Assembly (NCBI GenBank): GCA_017644375.1
Contig: JAEPLP010000001.1
Span: 372,001 to 436,000, forward strand
Reading direction: 5' to 3'
Source of the DNA: Prochlorococcus marinus CUG1435
GTDB lineage: Bacteria; Cyanobacteriota; Cyanobacteriia; PCC-6307; Cyanobiaceae
Length of the DNA stretch: 64,000 nt
The position numbers and the translations under genes were made by a program. The notes beneath the pieces are model-generated. The model was not told the DNA's origin. It saw only the letters and a list, made by a program, of their open reading frames with translations, and searched no databases. Positions 61,919 through 64,000 of this stretch are shown here, in pieces; positions within the stretch are counted from its first letter, which is position 1, and every line of letters starts with the position of its first letter.

Positions 61919-62218
61919 ATGCCTTTCTTTGTAAAAACTGAAATTATAAAAAAAGAATACTTAATTAATCATGATTTAAAACAAAAAATAATTAACGAAC
62001 ATATTTATTGGATAAAAAAGTTAAAAAAAGAAGGAATTAATATAAAAAGTGGTTTTTTAGTAGATGAGTTAAAGAAGCCAGGTGACGGCGGATTGCTAAT
62101 TCTTGAGATGAATAATTATAAAAATGCACTAAAAATTATTAAGAATGATCCAATGATTCAAAATGACCTAGTTGAATGGAAATTAAATGAGTGGGTAGAT
62201 TCAAATAAATGCAAATAA
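61919..62218 (+). CDS. YciI-like small protein
   Basis: A 99-residue protein of the YCII-related ferredoxin-like fold: MPFFVKTEII, HIYWIKKLKKEGINIKSG, then GGLLILEMNNYKNALKII, where the histidine-based site of YciI would sit. The function is unknown. Its ATG shares bases with the end of glsF (stop TAA then ATG), so cotranslation is probable. Its stop abuts the convergent lipA stop. Confidence 0.75.
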   Translation: MPFFVKTEIIKKEYLINHDLKQKIINEHIYWIKKLKKEGINIKSGFLVDELKKPGDGGLLILEMNNYKNALKIIKNDPMIQNDLVEWKLNEWVDSNKCK

Positions 62219-63112
62219 CTATCTTGGATACTTTTTCATAAGTTTTTGAATTTCTTCAGCATGGTAACTGCTACGAGTTAAAGGAGAACTGACTACTTGC
62301 ATAAAGTCCAAATCTTTTTCCCCAAAAACTTTAAAATAATTAAATTTTGAGGGACTCACAAATCTTTGAACAGGTAAGTGATTAGGGCCAGGAGATAAGT
62401 ATTGGCCAATAGTAACAATATCAACGAAATTACTTTTTAAATCCTTAAGAAGACTTAAGACCTCCTCATCTTTTTCCCCTAAACCAAGCATAAAGCCTGA
62501 CTTTGTATAAACTTTGGGAGAATATTCTCTAGTCCTTTTAAGCAATTCAAGAGTTCTCTCATATTTACCCTGAGGTCTTACTTTTTTATATAGCGAAGAC
62601 ACAGTCTCAATATTATGGTTCAAAACGTTTGGATTTGAATCAAGAACTTTTTCAAGCGCTTTCCAGTTACCACAAAGATCAGGTATTAAAAGCTCAATAG
62701 TAGTTTCAGGAGATTTTTTTCTTACTTGATAAACACATTCAAAAAATTGAGATGCGCCGCCATCCTCAAGATCGTCTCTATTAACTGATGTAATTACAAC
62801 ATGTTTAAGTTGCATTCTATAAACAGCTTCAGCTAAACGAAATGGTTCTGTTGGATCTAATTCTCTTTTAGATCTATCAAAATCAATATCGCAATATGGA
62901 CATGCCCTAGTACAGCCAGGACCCATTATGAGGAAAGTTGCAGTTCCACTTGCAAAACATTCACCAATATTTGGACAACTTGCTTCTTGACATACAGTAT
63001 TGAGATTTAAATCATTTAACAAATTTGCGGTATTCCCAATCCTCTCAACTTGTGGAGCTTTTACTCTTAACCAATCAGGTTTTGAAATTAAACTATTAGA
63101 ATTATTGGTCAA
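62219..63112 (-). CDS. lipA: Lipoyl synthase
   Basis: Radical SAM enzyme that inserts two sulphurs into octanoyl groups on pyruvate dehydrogenase E2 and glycine cleavage H protein. The auxiliary cluster ligands are C41, C46 and C52 ([12 protein letters not shown]). The SAM cluster is CTRACPYC (C67, C71, C74). The late RSSYHAEE supplies the conserved serine. Length is 297 aa. The start seems to be TTG at 63112, since no ATG lies in frame before [10 protein letters not shown]. Confidence 0.96.
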   Translation of the reverse strand: MTNNSNSLISKPDWLRVKAPQVERIGNTANLLNDLNLNTVCQEASCPNIGECFASGTATFLIMGPGCTRACPYCDIDFDRSKRELDPTEPFRLAEAVYRMQLKHVVITSVNRDDLEDGGASQFFECVYQVRKKSPETTIELLIPDLCGNWKALEKVLDSNPNVLNHNIETVSSLYKKVRPQGKYERTLELLKRTREYSPKVYTKSGFMLGLGEKDEEVLSLLKDLKSNFVDIVTIGQYLSPGPNHLPVQRFVSPSKFNYFKVFGEKDLDFMQVVSSPLTRSSYHAEEIQKLMKKYPR

Positions 63113-63280
63113 ATTAATTGTTGCTAGCCTGTAACTTTATTTTACTAAAAACATTTTAAATTAACTATTAATAATTTCAAAAATAAAGACAACTCAATAG
63201 AGTTCAAAAAATAAATGAATTTAACTATTCTTTAGATAATTTAAAAAATCCTAATTAAAGTTACTAATTACAAAATATTT

Positions 63281-63305
63281 TGTTCTATCAACCAAACATA
63301 GAACA
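63281..63305. promoter_or_regulatory. Perfect inverted repeat upstream of the recombinase-like gene
   Basis: TGTTCTAT, nine bases (CAACCAAAC), then ATAGAACA. The eight-pair symmetry stands out in the 291-base AT-rich spacer 63113-63403 between lipA and the recombinase-like gene. A related TTTAGAAC follows at 63309-63316. A TATAAT at 63383-63388 may be a -10 box. An operator for the downstream protein is possible but unproved. Confidence 0.4.
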
Positions 63306-63403
63306 GTATTTAGAACGTTATTTTTAATATAGATATCAGATCAATTTTTATACACTGCACAAGATAAACTATTTGTTATAGTTATAATTTTTTGTACTAA
63401 AAA

Positions 63404-64000
63404 GTGTTTTATTATATATTTATTGATACAGTAAAAAATATATGTAATAAAACATTGACTTTTAAATTTAAAAGAAAGCGTATTTTACTATCTGAAAAAA
63501 ATAAAAACTCTAAAGCAATAGGTTATGCTAGAGCTACTAATAATGAATATGACTATTTAGAAGAACAAATAAAAATTTTAAAGGAAGAGGGTTGCAGCTT
63601 AGTTTTCTCTGAATTGATAAGTTTAGATGAAGAAATAAAACCCCAACTCAATAAAGCTATAAATTGCTTGTCTAAAGGAGATCAATTAATAATAACTCAG
63701 CTTGATCGAGCGTTTAAAAATAAAAAAGAATGTTTGAGGACAATAAATAAATTTATTAAAAATGATATTAAATTGCGAACTTTGACTGGTTTTCTTGCGG
63801 CTAATGAATCAACTAAAGCAAATTCTTCAATTTTTCAAATTTTATATGAATTGGATAATTTAGAAGACAAAAGTTTAGGTGAGAGAAAAAAAGAACAACT
63901 ATTACGCAGAAAATTATCTGGAAATAATCTAGGGGGAAGGCCCAAAATAAGTCCTTTAAAAGAATCTTTAGTAATCAGATTACGTAATGAGGGATATTCA
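63404..64000 (+). CDS. Degenerate serine-recombinase (resolvase-like) protein, partial
   Basis: An open frame that runs off the right edge. From GYARAT (codons from 63521) it follows the resolvase fold: LEEQIKILKEEG, GDQLIITQLDR, then GERKKEQLLRRK and a GGRPKISP linker into a likely helix-turn-helix. Key residues are changed. The catalytic serine of the GYARVS motif is threonine, the mobile-loop arginine is absent, and the second arginine of LDRxxR is lysine. This suggests a DNA-binding protein without recombinase activity. Start uncertain: GTG at 63404 or TTG at 63455. Confidence 0.75.
   Translation, partial: MFYYIFIDTVKNICNKTLTFKFKRKRILLSEKNKNSKAIGYARATNNEYDYLEEQIKILKEEGCSLVFSELISLDEEIKPQLNKAINCLSKGDQLIITQLDRAFKNKKECLRTINKFIKNDIKLRTLTGFLAANESTKANSSIFQILYELDNLEDKSLGERKKEQLLRRKLSGNNLGGRPKISPLKESLVIRLRNEGYS

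Overview
The window looks like a chromosomal segment of a marine picocyanobacterium, most likely a high-light Prochlorococcus. The DNA is strongly AT-rich and gene-dense with very short spacers. Cyanobacterial markers include split RNA polymerase beta' genes (rpoC1 and rpoC2), ferredoxin-dependent glutamate synthase, PII, LL-diaminopimelate aminotransferase, an Sll0418-like MPBQ/MSBQ methyltransferase, Ycf35/DUF1257, a high-light-inducible protein and an RNase E ending in an Arg-rich SSA tail. The strain cannot be fixed from sequence reading alone. No prophage, insertion sequence or CRISPR array was seen.

Layout. 0-7 kb: cytochrome c maturation (ccdA, ccs1), queF, an 81-aa orphan gene next to glnB, tlyA, purB and fumC. 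7-15 kb: a Ski2-like helicase divergent from a compact biotin operon bioF-bioK-bioC-bioD-bioA, then DUF3143 and a membrane J-domain protein. 15-20.5 kb: rsmG faces a minus-strand run holding an aldo/keto reductase, a ferredoxin, DUF1257/Ycf35, DUF2997, a HEAT-repeat protein, a 48-aa membrane protein, rlmN and a 50-aa HLIP. 20.5-31 kb: rpoC2, rpoC1, rpoB, tatD and rpsT, all minus strand. 31-35 kb: hisD, rpiA and an HtrA-type protease. 35-40 kb: rimP-nusA-ylxR-infB. 40-45 kb: DUF3493, tRNA-Thr(CGT), a GT-C/GT2 glycosyltransferase pair and a radical SAM protein. 45-52 kb: clpS, dapL, rne-rnhB, DUF1997, pheA, the MPBQ/MSBQ methyltransferase and a LON-N protein. 52-57 kb: the str operon rpsL-rpsG-fusA-tufA-rpsJ. 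57-64 kb: glsF, a YciI-like gene, lipA and, running off the right edge, a serine-recombinase-like gene.

How they work together. Most genes are core housekeeping: transcription, translation, RNA processing, and nitrogen and biotin metabolism. Genes are packed into short runs with 1-4 base overlaps inside operons and convergent ends that touch or overlap.

The least explained parts are: the right-edge recombinase homologue that has lost the catalytic Ser and other key residues; the Ycf35-DUF2997-ferredoxin-reductase run, whose reductase appears to have lost the iron-sulphur ligands of its family; two tiny membrane-protein genes beside rlmN; the GT2/GT-C pair; and several hairpins or palindromes in spacers.
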